From Phenylobacterium haematophilum (GTDB taxonomy: Bacteria > Pseudomonadota > Alphaproteobacteria > Caulobacterales > Caulobacteraceae): a stretch of 64,000 bases of DNA. How positions within the stretch are numbered: position 1 is the first letter of the stretch; the number at the start of each line of letters is the position of its first letter. A program made the position numbers and the translations under genes. The notes under the pieces are model-generated. The model saw only the letters and a list, made by a program, of their open reading frames with translations, searched no databases and had not been told where the DNA came from. Below are positions 19,051 through 27,339 of this stretch, one piece after another. Location: assembly GCF_014196295.1 (NCBI RefSeq), contig NZ_JACIDK010000006.1, forward strand, positions 1 to 64,000, in the 5' to 3' direction.

Positions 19051-19560
19051 ATGGTTCATCCCGCCAAAAATGGTCCCGGTCCTAGTTGCGGCCTGCTCGC
19101 TGCGCCGATGTCGGCCTCTGCGCATGATCCGGTCGCAGGCCCAATGCCGACAACCGTGCGCCTCAACCCCGCCGCCGCCGACGCGGCGGCCGTCGTCGAC
19201 GCCTTCCATGCGGCTCTGAAGGCGGGGGACGCGTCCAAGGCCGAGAGCCTCCTCGACGACGCCGCCCTGGTCTTCGAGGCGGGCGGCGCCGAGCGCTCAA
19301 GGGCGGACTATGCGGCCCATCATCTTCCCACCGACGCGGCCTTCGCCAAGCTGGCTACGGAAAGCCTGAACCGCCGTAACGGCGGCGGCGGCGGAAACTT
19401 CGCCTGGATCGCTTCGGAAGGCGTGGTTCGCCCACCAGCCGAAGGCAAGGCGCCGCCGCGGATCACAACTGAGACCATCATCTTGGAGAAGACGGCGGGG
19501 ACTTAGCGGATCGTCCATGTGCACTGGTCGTCCCGCGCGCTTCCGACGGCGTCCCGCTGA
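19051..19560 (+). pseudogene. SnoaL/DUF4440-like protein with a premature amber stop
   Basis: The frame from 19051 contains a typical NTF2/SnoaL fold start (AVVDAFHAALKAGDASKAES, AALVFEAGGAERSRADYAAH). It stops at TAG 19504-19506 after EKTAGT. Reading through in the same frame gives RIVHVHWSSRALPTASR before a TGA at 19558-19560. Family members end in GWRIVHVHWSSR, so the TAG replaces the conserved Trp codon TGG. One G-to-A change therefore removes the last strand. The truncated product may be unstable or partly functional. Function unknown. Confidence 0.65.
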
Positions 19561-19702
19561 GTCTCGGGCGGAATCCCCGCAATGGCGCGCCGGAAGCCAG
19601 CGATGCGTACGAAGATGACAACACTGACATTCTTGGAATGTTAGGGTTATCGTCCTGGCTCGTAAGACTTCGAACAGTGACAAATCTCAGTTTTACACGG
19701 CG

Positions 19703-19717
19703 TTAACCGAGCGTTAA
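19703..19717 (+). promoter_or_regulatory. CtrA binding site upstream of flgC
   Basis: TTAA at 19703-19706 and TTAA at 19714-19717 are separated by exactly 7 bp, matching the CtrA consensus TTAA-N7-TTAA. It lies 45-60 bp upstream of flgC, a class II flagellar gene normally under CtrA in Caulobacter. Confidence 0.75.
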
Positions 19718-19761
19718 CCACGACACCTGAGCTTGAGGGCGATGACAAAGGATAGAAGGTC

Positions 19762-20181
19762 ATGGCCAAGGTCGGGTTGCAGGGGGACGGTGTCGCCGCC
19801 ATCGCCGCTTCCGCGCTTAGGGCTGAGCAAGCGCGAATGCGGGTCATCGCCGAAAACATGGCCAACTCCTCCTCGACGGCGCGAACCCCCGGCGGGGAGC
19901 CGTACCGGCGCCAGGTCCCTGTGTTCAAGGTCCTGCGGATGGAAGGCGGCAAGGGCGTCCAGATGGCCGGCGTCAAACCAGACCCATCGGCCTTTGCCAA
20001 GACCTACGACCCCGGACATCCCGCCGCAGACGCGAGCGGCTATGTTCTGCTGCCCAATGTGAACGGGCTGGTAGAATCGTTGGACATGAAGCAGGCGATG
20101 CGCGCCTACGAAGCCAATCTGAACGTGCTTGAAAACCAAGATGCGATGGAAAAACGCACACTTGATCTTCTGAAGCGCTGA
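19762..20181 (+). CDS. flgC: Flagellar basal-body proximal rod protein FlgC
   Basis: 139 residues, a normal FlgC length. The N-terminal rod motif (AASALRAEQARMRVIAENMA followed by N), the PYRRQVPVF segment, DPGHPAADASGYVLLPNVN and the C-terminal EANLNVLENQDAMEKRTLDL helix are all conserved. FlgC builds the rod together with FlgB, FlgF and FlgG and is normally encoded next to flgB and fliE. Neither is present here: it stands alone between a broken SnoaL gene and an unknown gene, behind a perfect CtrA site. It may be an accessory copy. Confidence 0.9.
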   Translation: MAKVGLQGDGVAAIAASALRAEQARMRVIAENMANSSSTARTPGGEPYRRQVPVFKVLRMEGGKGVQMAGVKPDPSAFAKTYDPGHPAADASGYVLLPNVNGLVESLDMKQAMRAYEANLNVLENQDAMEKRTLDLLKR

Positions 20182-20591
20182 CCCCCCGCCCATCGCCCGC
20201 ACACGAACTGAATTGTTTCAAGCGCAGGCCGGCGGCCGCTCCCACGTTCAATTGGGTGCGGAGCGCGAAATCTCCTCGAGACTACGTGGGTTCGTGGATC
20301 GATCGCGGCGCCGTGCGACGCCCATCCCATGGAGCACCGTCCAGTAAGGCGTGCGCGACGGGTCAAGGGCGCCGCCAGCACGGGCACGACCGCAGCTTGC
20401 GTGGTCGCAAAACTCTCTCCAGCGCAGGCGTATTCATGGCGCCGCAGACCCGGGGGCATCGGCGCGCAGGGGTCAATCAGTGAGATGTCGACTTTGGGAG
20501 CCGGCCGCTGCGGGGAACCGCTCTCACGGTGCGTATACGTATCAGGTGAAGTCGATCTCAAATCGGCCTGAGCCGAACGGAGACACGACGA
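20182..20591. other. Intergenic region downstream of flgC
   Basis: About 410 bp without a supportable gene. A short TACGTA-like AT-richer stretch near 20530-20545 and a GGAG near 20579 may serve the next gene. No repeat or terminator was recognised. Confidence 0.25.
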
Positions 20592-21110
20592 TTGGACGCA
20601 ATTGGCCACAGGCTGTTCGAGATCGTCATGCGCACCCGGGACAAGGTCGTCATGGGCCCCGCCAGCGATCCGGCCGAGGCTCGATTTCGGGCCGGCGTGA
20701 CCCGATACTTCATGGCCGTCGCCTGGATCTCGGCGGACGCCGAGCTAGCACGCCACAAGTTGGCAGGTGACAAGCCGAAGGCATTCATGAGCGCCTTCCT
20801 TGAGAAGATGTACAGCGAGCTTCAGCGCGTGCAGATCGCAATCCAGCCATCCTGCACGGACGGTGAGATCTGGCGCATGCTCTTTGACGATGCGGACCTC
20901 TACAGCCAAGTCTGGAATGAGGCCGCGTCCCAACAGTGCGAGGACCTGACGCTGGCCGCCGGGTTGCGTTGGTTTGACGAACGCTCTCTCGTCAATCTCG
21001 CGTCAGCCGAGGCCTACGGCGAGTGCATCGCGGTCCTGACCATCGGGGCCGCGATCACTCCCCAGATCGTTAGTGTCGTTGAAACAATGCGTATCGACGG
21101 GACCGGCTGA
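20592..21110 (+). CDS. Hypothetical protein
   Basis: 172 residues from a TTG at 20592 (GGAG about 9 bp upstream), or 160 from an ATG at 20628. It is largely helical with conserved-looking Trp and Cys residues (MAVAWISADAELARHK, IQPSCTDGEIWRMLFDD, AASQQCEDLTLAAGLRWFDE). There is no signal peptide or clear membrane segment. Codon use fits the window. I do not recognise a family. Being directly downstream of the lone flgC it could be cotranscribed with it, but nothing in it looks flagellar. Confidence 0.5.
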   Translation: MDAIGHRLFEIVMRTRDKVVMGPASDPAEARFRAGVTRYFMAVAWISADAELARHKLAGDKPKAFMSAFLEKMYSELQRVQIAIQPSCTDGEIWRMLFDDADLYSQVWNEAASQQCEDLTLAAGLRWFDERSLVNLASAEAYGECIAVLTIGAAITPQIVSVVETMRIDGTG

Positions 21111-21640
21111 ACGAATGTCGGGGCGTCGGCAATGCCAGCTCCGAGCCTGTCCTGATAGTCCGCGGCTGGCCAAGTCACCTGCCTCGACTAGACGCCAGGG
21201 ATCGGCAAGGCTGGCGCCCCGCCCCCGAGCGATCCTGGGGGAGCTGTTGTAGGCGCCCCCGCGACGGAGGCTCCGGCGCGTCCTGGACGACTTTCAGCCC
21301 GGATTGATCTGGGGCGATCGCGCCGCGTTCCCTGAGCATAAACAGGACGTTTAGGACGAGGTCATGGGCCCGACCCTCTTATTTCGTGCGCTATGACGTG
21401 TCTCCCTAGACGCTGAAGCTTCCAGGCGCACGCCTGCGCGGCGCCTGCTGGAGACATCAGACTTGCGATCGTCCAGCAGCTCGCGCGCGACGGCCGATCG
21501 CCACGAAGCGCTTCAAGTTCAGCGCGCCTCAGGCGTATGGCCTGCGGCAGCTGGGGCCTGCCTTCGACGTGAACGGCGCCCCCAAGCTGTGGAATGGCTG
21601 CCTCCTGATCACCCGGCTCCTGGCCTGGTTTCCCACGACC
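21111..21640. other. Intergenic region with possible gene remnants
   Basis: Short frames read like protein but are cut by stops, for example VLDDFQPGLIWGDRAAFPEH near 21275-21350 and RFKFSAPQAYGLRQLGPAFD near 21508-21570. They may be remnants of decayed genes. No insertion-sequence end or terminator was identified. Confidence 0.3.
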
Positions 21641-21865
21641 CTACAGAGCCGACGCCTTGGCGCCGCCAGGGTTGCCGTTGCGCATCTTGCCTTCGTCATG
21701 CAGGCGGTCTACCCGCCGCTTGAGGTCCTTCAGGATCATCTGGCGAGCCCGCGGCTGCATCTTCCGCCAGGCGCGGATCTCGAGGATGGTCCGGCCACAT
21801 CCGACGCACCAGCCCGTCCGGCCCTCGAAACGGCAAACATCGATACAGGGTGAAACCGCGCTCAC
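21641..21865 (-). CDS. DUF1289 small cysteine-rich protein
   Basis: A GTG at 21865 overlaps the TGA of the upstream ATPase (GTGA). The 74-residue product has the DUF1289 pattern: SPCIDVCRFEGRTGWCVGCG with four Cys, then a helix (RTILEIRAWRKM... RRVDRL). DUF1289 proteins are small predicted Zn- or Fe-S-binding proteins of unknown function. Coupling to a metal ATPase suggests a metallo-related role. The longer frame upstream is a shadow of the ATPase. Confidence 0.75.
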   Translation of the reverse strand: MSAVSPCIDVCRFEGRTGWCVGCGRTILEIRAWRKMQPRARQMILKDLKRRVDRLHDEGKMRNGNPGGAKASAL

Positions 21866-23919
21866 GGGTGAACCGGCACTGGTTGCGGGACGCGGGCGGT
21901 GGGCGCAGCCGTCAAAGCCTCGCTGGCCTTCGCCTTGCTCGGCAATAGCCGCGCAGAGTTGAGGATGAAGGTAAGCTCGGACGCGACGTGGATGAAGGCG
22001 GCCAGCAGCGGGTTGAGCAGGCCGACGGCGGCCAGCCCGATCCCGAGCCCGTCGATCGCCAGGGTCCCTGCGAAGTTCTGCCAAATGATGCGCCGGGTAC
22101 GACGCGCGACCTTCAACGTCTCGACAAGCCGCACGAGATCGTTGCCCAACAGCACCACATCAGCGCTTTCCTGGGCGACGTCGGTCCCAGAGCCCATGGC
22201 GATCCCGACGCTCGCTTCGGCCAACGCCGGCGCGTCGTTGACGCCGTCGCCGACCATGGCGACCGTCCGCTTCTGCCGTACGAGAGCCTGGATTCGGGCG
22301 AGCTTGTCCTCCGGCAACAGTCCGGCTTCGATCTCCTTGATACCGAGCCCGTTGCCGACCGCATTGGCCACCGGCAGCGCATCGCCAGTGAGCAGGATTG
22401 TCCGGATACCCAGCGACGTGAGCGCTTCGATGGCGCGCTTGGCTTCCGGACGAACCGTGTCGGCAACAGCGATCGCGCCGAGCAGGACGCCATCTCGCGC
22501 GACGTAAACCTCGGAGGCGGCCTCGACGCCAGGGCTGAGCGTGCTCGGGACCGAGATGTTGTTGTCCTGCATCCACGCCCGATTGCCGACTAGAACTCGC
22601 GAAGCGGCGACCTTGGCGTCGACGCCGCGTCCCGGCGTGTAAGCGAAGTGCTCAGGCTCGACGATCAGGCGACCCTGCGCGCGGGCATGAGCAATGATCG
22701 CCTTGCCGAGCGGGTGTTCGGACCGCAGTTCCGCTGCAGCCGCCGCATCGAGAAGCTCTTCAGAGCTGGTCCCTGCCACGGCGGCGACCGCCTGCACCTC
22801 TGGCCGGCCGAAGGTCAGTGTTCCGGTCTTGTCGAGCACCACGGTGTCGACCTTGCCTAGGGTTTCGAGGTGGACGCCGCCTTTGATGATCGCGCCAAGC
22901 CGCGCGGAGCGGCCGATTCCGCCCAGGATCGCAAGCGGCGTTCCCGCGGCGATGCCGCAAGCGCCGGCCACGATGATCACCGAGATGGTCGAGGTGATGT
23001 TCCGGGTGATGAGGTAAGTCAGGACGGCCGAGCCGAGCGCGAAATAGACGAGGTAGCCCGCCATGCGGTCGGCGAGCCGCTGGACCGGTGCTCGTGACCG
23101 CTCGGCCCGCTCGACGGCTTCGATGATCTTGCCATAGCTGGTGTCTCGGCCGATCCGCTCGGCGCGGACTTCGAGCGCGCCGGATTGGTTGATCGACCCG
23201 GCGAAGACCGAAGCGCCTTCGACTTTCTCGACCGGCATCGACTCGCCGGTGATGCGGGATTCGTCGACGAAGGACTGGCCGGAGAGCACCGCCCCGTCCA
23301 CGGGGATCCGACCGCCCGGCGCCACCAGGATCGCGTCACCGACGCTCAGCTCAGCGGCCGAGATCGTGCGAATGGAACCCGTGCGCCGGACTGACACCTC
23401 GCTCGGCAGGAACTCCAGCAGGTCGCGGATCGCCTTGCGGCCGCGCCCAACGGTCAGGCCCTCCAGCACCTCGGCCACCAGCACGAAGAGCGTGATGACG
23501 AGAGCGGTGAAGAATTGGCCGATAGTCGCGGCGGCGACGATGGCAATCGTCATCGACAGCTCCATCGTCATGCGCCGCTGCAACACGTTCTCGAAGGCCT
23601 CCTTGAGGATTGGCCACCCGCCGACCAGCAAGCCGGCGACACCGATCACGCTGACCAGGCTGAACGGTTCCCAGACCCGGAACCAAACGAGCGCCGCAGC
23701 TACGGCCACGACGCCGATGCGGACGGCCTCTTGCCACTCGAACGGGTGTTCGTGATCGTGCCCGTCCTCGTCGTCATGGTCGTGATCACCGTGGGTATGG
23801 TCGTGGTGATCGTGGTCGGTATGGGGGTGAGAATTCTCGTTCAGCGCCTGGGGAACGGTTGTCCGCGCCTCCGCCTGGTCGGCGAGCGACGCACCGTCGC
23901 GGTTCAATTGGTCCGCCAT
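21862..23919 (-). CDS. P1B-type metal-transporting ATPase with His-rich N-terminus and atypical membrane motif
   Basis: 685 residues. There is no HMA domain; residues 31-58 are a His/Asp tract with 12 histidines. Actuator TGES (about 224), DKTGTLT (D363), SEHPLGKA and [10 protein letters not shown] are intact, so the pump should be active. The transmembrane metal motif, usually CPC/CPx, reads VAGACGIAAGTP (residues 317-328), lacking the Cys-Pro pair. An RcnR-like repressor with Ni/Co ligands lies 13 bp upstream, so Ni(II)/Co(II) export is the best guess; Zn/Cd is possible. Confidence 0.85.
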   Translation of the reverse strand: MADQLNRDGASLADQAEARTTVPQALNENSHPHTDHDHHDHTHGDHDHDDEDGHDHEHPFEWQEAVRIGVVAVAAALVWFRVWEPFSLVSVIGVAGLLVGGWPILKEAFENVLQRRMTMELSMTIAIVAAATIGQFFTALVITLFVLVAEVLEGLTVGRGRKAIRDLLEFLPSEVSVRRTGSIRTISAAELSVGDAILVAPGGRIPVDGAVLSGQSFVDESRITGESMPVEKVEGASVFAGSINQSGALEVRAERIGRDTSYGKIIEAVERAERSRAPVQRLADRMAGYLVYFALGSAVLTYLITRNITSTISVIIVAGACGIAAGTPLAILGGIGRSARLGAIIKGGVHLETLGKVDTVVLDKTGTLTFGRPEVQAVAAVAGTSSEELLDAAAAAELRSEHPLGKAIIAHARAQGRLIVEPEHFAYTPGRGVDAKVAASRVLVGNRAWMQDNNISVPSTLSPGVEAASEVYVARDGVLLGAIAVADTVRPEAKRAIEALTSLGIRTILLTGDALPVANAVGNGLGIKEIEAGLLPEDKLARIQALVRQKRTVAMVGDGVNDAPALAEASVGIAMGSGTDVAQESADVVLLGNDLVRLVETLKVARRTRRIIWQNFAGTLAIDGLGIGLAAVGLLNPLLAAFIHVASELTFILNSARLLPSKAKASEALTAAPTARVPQPVPVHP

Positions 23920-23932
23920 AGGGGTTCCGTTC

Positions 23933-24211
23933 TCATTTCAGGTAGGTGCGCACGACGTCGATCAGCTCTTCCGCGCCTTTGGCCCGTTCGGAGTCGGGTT
24001 CGCGGTCCGGATCGACGACGTGCATCCGGATGTGGTCTTCCATGACCTCGGCCATGAGGCCGTTCATGGCCCCCCTTACCGAGGCGATGAGTTGAAGCAC
24101 CTCGGCGCAGCCGATTTCAGCTTCCAGGCCCCGCTCGACCGCTTCCACCTGGCCGCGAATCCGGCGCACGCGCGCGATCAGCTTGGCTTTTTCTCGAACC
24201 GTATGAGCCAC
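23933..24211 (-). CDS. RcnR-like Ni/Co-responsive repressor (CsoR/RcnR family)
   Basis: The start is set at GTG 24211, giving M-A-H at the N-terminus. With this start the RcnR ligand set falls in register: His3, Cys35, His60 and His64, the combination that distinguishes the Ni/Co sensor RcnR from FrmR and CsoR. 92 residues is typical. The longer frame from 24265 would run through the promoter. A G6-tract operator lies about 30 bp upstream. It should derepress itself and the ATPase gene when Ni or Co binds. Confidence 0.88.
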   Translation of the reverse strand: MAHTVREKAKLIARVRRIRGQVEAVERGLEAEIGCAEVLQLIASVRGAMNGLMAEVMEDHIRMHVVDPDREPDSERAKGAEELIDVVRTYLK

Positions 24212-24234
24212 CGCGGCCCTCCATACACACTCGT

Positions 24235-24257
24235 TTAATATAGGGGGGTAGACTATA
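24235..24257 (-). promoter_or_regulatory. RcnR/CsoR-type operator-promoter with G6 tract
   Basis: AT-rich arms flank six guanines (TATA-GGGGGG-TAGACTATA on the plus strand, G tract 24243-24248), resembling the TACT-G6-N-AGTA RcnR operator. On the minus strand TATATTAA (24235-24242) can serve as the -10. Confidence 0.65.
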
Positions 24258-24346
24258 ATGTCCATGTGAGATGATTGGATAGCGATCCTTGTCGCTATTT
24301 CACCGGTGTATCAGGGGATTGGTCGGACGATCTTCGCCCCACCAAG

Positions 24347-25678
24347 TCAGGGCTTCACCTGCGGCCATTCCTGGTGAAGATCATCGATGACGAACTCATG
24401 GGTGTGCGGCGAGCTGGTCCCCCGAAGGTGGGGATGCGAAGCTGCGAGTTCAGGGTGGTGGTGCGGCAGGCGTTCGGCGTCGGCACGGGGCCAGACCCGC
24501 GAGGCGACGACAACGCCGAGGATAGCCAGACCCCCCAAGGCCACCAAGGTGACCGTCATCCCGAAGCGCGCGCCAGCCATTCCCGCGACCAAGTAGGTGA
24601 TCAGCCAACAGGCGTGGGAGAGAGCGAACTGCGCGGCGAACAGCGCGCTGCGGTCTTCAGGATGCGCTGAGCGGCGCAGGAGGCGGCCCGATGGCGTCAG
24701 CACCGCAGAGTAGCCCATGCCCATGACTCCCCATACGGCCAACAGCGCGATCCACTGCTCCGCCGCAGGCAGACGGGTAAGGGCCGCCATGCCGAAGAGG
24801 CACAAGCCGAGGACGCCGGCGGCGGCTATCATAAGTCGGCGGTCGTCCAACCGATCGAGGACCCGCGGTAGCAGCAGCGCCGCGACCATGGAACCGCCGC
24901 CGAACGCCGCCAGCCCGAGCGCCACGTCATCGGCGCTGCGGCCAAGCACGCTGCGCACATAGACGACCGTGTTCACGATCACCATTGCACCGGCGGCCGC
25001 AGCAGTGAGGTTGAGCGCGAGCAGGCCGCGCAGGCGTGGGGTCTTCAGATAGATCCGCGTGCCGCGAGTCGTGCGGGCGTAGATCCCGCCTTCGCGTGGC
25101 GCCGGCTTCGGTTGCGGGACGACGACGGAGACGACGAGCATCGCCGAGGCCAGGAAGCCGATCACCGTGCCCCCGAACAGCCAGTGGAAGCTCATGACGC
25201 CGAGCAGGGCGGCGGCGAGCGTTGGGCTGACGAGGCTTTCTAGATCGTAGGCGAGTCGCGATAGGGACAGCGCCCGCGTGTAGGCCTTCTCGTCCGGGAG
25301 GATGTCCGGGATGGCGGCCTGGAAGGTGGGGGTGAACGCGGCCGAGGCCGACTGCAGGAGGAAGATGAGAGCGTAGACCTGCCAGACTTCCGTCACGAAC
25401 GGGAGGAAGATGGCGACTGCAGCCCGCACGAGGTCCATCGCCACGAGGAAGGCTCGGCGAGGCAGGCGGTCGACGAATGCGTTCACGACCGGCCCCACGC
25501 CGATGTAGGCGATCATCTTGATCGCGAGAGCGCCCCCCAGGACGGCGCCGGCGTTCCCGCCGGCGATGTCATACGACAGCAGACCCAGCGCCACCGTGGC
25601 CAGGCCGGTGCCGACCAGCGCGATAACCTGGGCGAGGAAGAGGCGCCGATAGGTGCGGTCGGAGAGGACGCCGAGCAT
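24347..25678 (-). CDS. MFS metal exporter with His-rich C-terminus (NreB-like)
   Basis: 443 residues with about 12 hydrophobic segments and an MFS-like loop (NAFVDRLPRRAFLVAM). The last 45 residues are His-rich (LPHHHPELAASHPHLRG, SPHTHEFVIDDLH), the hallmark of NreB-type nickel exporters. It lies upstream of, and in the same direction as, the RcnR-like gene but is separated by about 135 bp containing the operator, so it is probably the last gene of the czc-hupE transcript or its own unit. Nickel as substrate is inferred. Confidence 0.72.
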   Translation of the reverse strand: MLGVLSDRTYRRLFLAQVIALVGTGLATVALGLLSYDIAGGNAGAVLGGALAIKMIAYIGVGPVVNAFVDRLPRRAFLVAMDLVRAAVAIFLPFVTEVWQVYALIFLLQSASAAFTPTFQAAIPDILPDEKAYTRALSLSRLAYDLESLVSPTLAAALLGVMSFHWLFGGTVIGFLASAMLVVSVVVPQPKPAPREGGIYARTTRGTRIYLKTPRLRGLLALNLTAAAAGAMVIVNTVVYVRSVLGRSADDVALGLAAFGGGSMVAALLLPRVLDRLDDRRLMIAAAGVLGLCLFGMAALTRLPAAEQWIALLAVWGVMGMGYSAVLTPSGRLLRRSAHPEDRSALFAAQFALSHACWLITYLVAGMAGARFGMTVTLVALGGLAILGVVVASRVWPRADAERLPHHHPELAASHPHLRGTSSPHTHEFVIDDLHQEWPQVKP

Positions 25679-25771
25679 GTATGCCTCTGGAAGCGGGGTG
25701 GATTAGGTTGGGCTCGGACTGTTTACCAGCCCGGGAAGTTTGACACGGCTGCGGACCACGCACGACGCCGC

Positions 25772-26173
25772 TCAAGGTGGCGATGATCGCGCCACATGTC
25801 TGACGACGATGTGGGCGACCTGCGTGGTGGGGACGCCGAGTGATGCGGTGTACGTGCCCGTCCGTACGCGCCCTCCCGCCGTCATGCCCGACCAGCGGGC
25901 GCTTCGCGCGGCGATCTGGACGCCCGCGGCGTCGAACGCGATGACCTCAAGCCCACCTGGTATAGGTCCGCGCCAGAGCGGATCGGCCGAAACTGTCCCC
26001 CGCACGACCGCCAAGTCGCTTCCCGCGCGTAGATAGGCGCTTCGGATGCGCAAGTGGCCTCCGTCGACGCGCGTGACGGCGACCGAGGGGGTGGGTGGGA
26101 GCTTGGTGGCGCAGGCCGTGGCGGCCAGGGCGAACACCAGCAGACAGCCCGAGCGTAGAGCGTGTCGTTTCAC
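25772..26173 (-). CDS. Hypothetical lipoprotein of the czc island
   Basis: A GTG at 26173 with a GAGGGA ribosome-binding site gives a lipoprotein signal (CLLVFALAATAC). The mature 110 residues look like an all-beta domain (AVTRVDGGHLRIRSAYLRAG... VVRGTVSADP... IPGGLEVIAFDAAG). No family recognised. It follows the SRPBCC gene after 31 bp and belongs to the same minus-strand operon. Confidence 0.6.
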   Translation of the reverse strand: MKRHALRSGCLLVFALAATACATKLPPTPSVAVTRVDGGHLRIRSAYLRAGSDLAVVRGTVSADPLWRGPIPGGLEVIAFDAAGVQIAARSARWSGMTAGGRVRTGTYTASLGVPTTQVAHIVVRHVARSSPP

Positions 26174-26204
26174 GGTTCCCTCGTCGAATTTGTCGGCCAA
26201 GATT

Positions 26205-26663
26205 TCACGCGCCGCGCCGCTGCCTTCGGCGCGCCTCCGCTTCGAGATCGCGCAGCATCGTCTCGACCACGGGTTCGAAGATCCTTCTGAGGAGCGCCGG
26301 CCTGAGCACGGTGACCAGCCCGGTGATCCGTACGACATGGCGCACATGGGTCATGCCGCCGCGCGCGCTGGTCTCGAAGCCGATGTCTAGACGGAAGACC
26401 AAGGCCATGCCGAAGCGCCAGCCGATCGCCCGTAACGGTTCTCGCGTCGTCTCGCGTCCCGGGAAACTCCACGCCCGCTCATCGCGGCCAGGCGTGCGGA
26501 CGCGAATGCGATAGACCAGCTCGCCGGGCCGCGCAGGGTCCTGCAGAAGGATCGCGGCGCCGGTCCACTTGGGGTAGCGCCGGTAGTCGGCCAGCGCGCG
26601 CCAGACGGCGCCGACCGGCGCCCGCACGTCCCGCTCAGCGTCGAGAACGAGCATCCCCGTCAC
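26205..26663 (-). CDS. SRPBCC-fold (START-like) protein
   Basis: 152 residues with the SRPBCC layout: an N-terminal strand (LDAERDVRAPVGAVWRALAD), YRRYPKWTG, beta strands (GELVYRIRVRTPG) and a long C-terminal helix (RRIFEPVVETMLRDLEAEAR). Such domains bind hydrophobic ligands. GTG 26663 or ATG 26654 may be the start. It lies 21 bp after the anchor-protein gene. Its role in metal resistance is unknown. Confidence 0.65.
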   Translation of the reverse strand: MTGMLVLDAERDVRAPVGAVWRALADYRRYPKWTGAAILLQDPARPGELVYRIRVRTPGRDERAWSFPGRETTREPLRAIGWRFGMALVFRLDIGFETSARGGMTHVRHVVRITGLVTVLRPALLRRIFEPVVETMLRDLEAEARRRQRRGA

Positions 26664-26684
26664 GTCGAGACCTGGGGCCGCCGG

Positions 26685-27326
26685 TTACACAACACGCTTC
26701 ACTTCCTTATAGGCTCCGGAAGTTTCGAGCGTGATGGTCACGGTCTCTCCTGTGCGGTTGCGCCAGAACCAGCCGTGACTGCCGGTAAAGGCAGCCGCGA
26801 GTTCACCTTCCTCGCGCTGTGACGAGCCCTTGCCGTAGCCGTGATAATTGACGCCGGGCCGGTCAGCGTGAGTGTCGAAGTTGACCCTGCCGCCGCTGCT
26901 CGACCAAACGAAGCGGACGCGCGCGCCCTCGACCATCACGAGTTTGATCTCCGCCGCGGCGTCGGGCTCAAGGGTGATGACCGTCCGGTCCGACCGTTCG
27001 CCCTGCGCAGCGGCGGCCGGTGTCTCGGCCGGAATGGAAGCGGCGGCCGGAACGGGAGCGGCGGCGGCGGCCGGAGGTGACGCTGAACTAGCAGCGGCGT
27101 CGGCTCGCGCATCTGCCGCCGACTCGGCGGCAAGTTGTCGTTTGATGCGCCCCATCTCGGTGAGGCCGAGCACCGACCCCACCCTGGTGGGGTCGACCCC
27201 GTACTCCGCAGGCAGGACGACAGTGGCGAGGAGGAGCCCCGCAACGCCAGCGGCGAGCGCGGTCGAGCGGAGGAGCTTGCCTGTCGTGGGCAACTCGGAG
27301 AGACGGGGCTTGTTGGCGTTGTGCAT
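26685..27326 (-). CDS. Transmembrane anchor protein of the hupE/czc cluster
   Basis: 213 residues. One membrane segment near residues 22-42 (STALAAGVAGLLLATVVLPA) follows a short cytoplasmic tail. A long Ala/Pro/Ser linker (residues 70-110) leads to a periplasmic beta domain (VMVEGARVRFVWSSSGGRVN... YHGYGKGSSQREEGEL... GSHGWFWRN). I recall proteins of this type annotated as transmembrane anchor protein next to hupE/ureJ and czcA. The function is not established. Confidence 0.7.
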   Translation of the reverse strand: MHNANKPRLSELPTTGKLLRSTALAAGVAGLLLATVVLPAEYGVDPTRVGSVLGLTEMGRIKRQLAAESAADARADAAASSASPPAAAAAPVPAAASIPAETPAAAAQGERSDRTVITLEPDAAAEIKLVMVEGARVRFVWSSSGGRVNFDTHADRPGVNYHGYGKGSSQREEGELAAAFTGSHGWFWRNRTGETVTITLETSGAYKEVKRVV

Positions 27327-27339
27327 GAGGGATCTCCCG

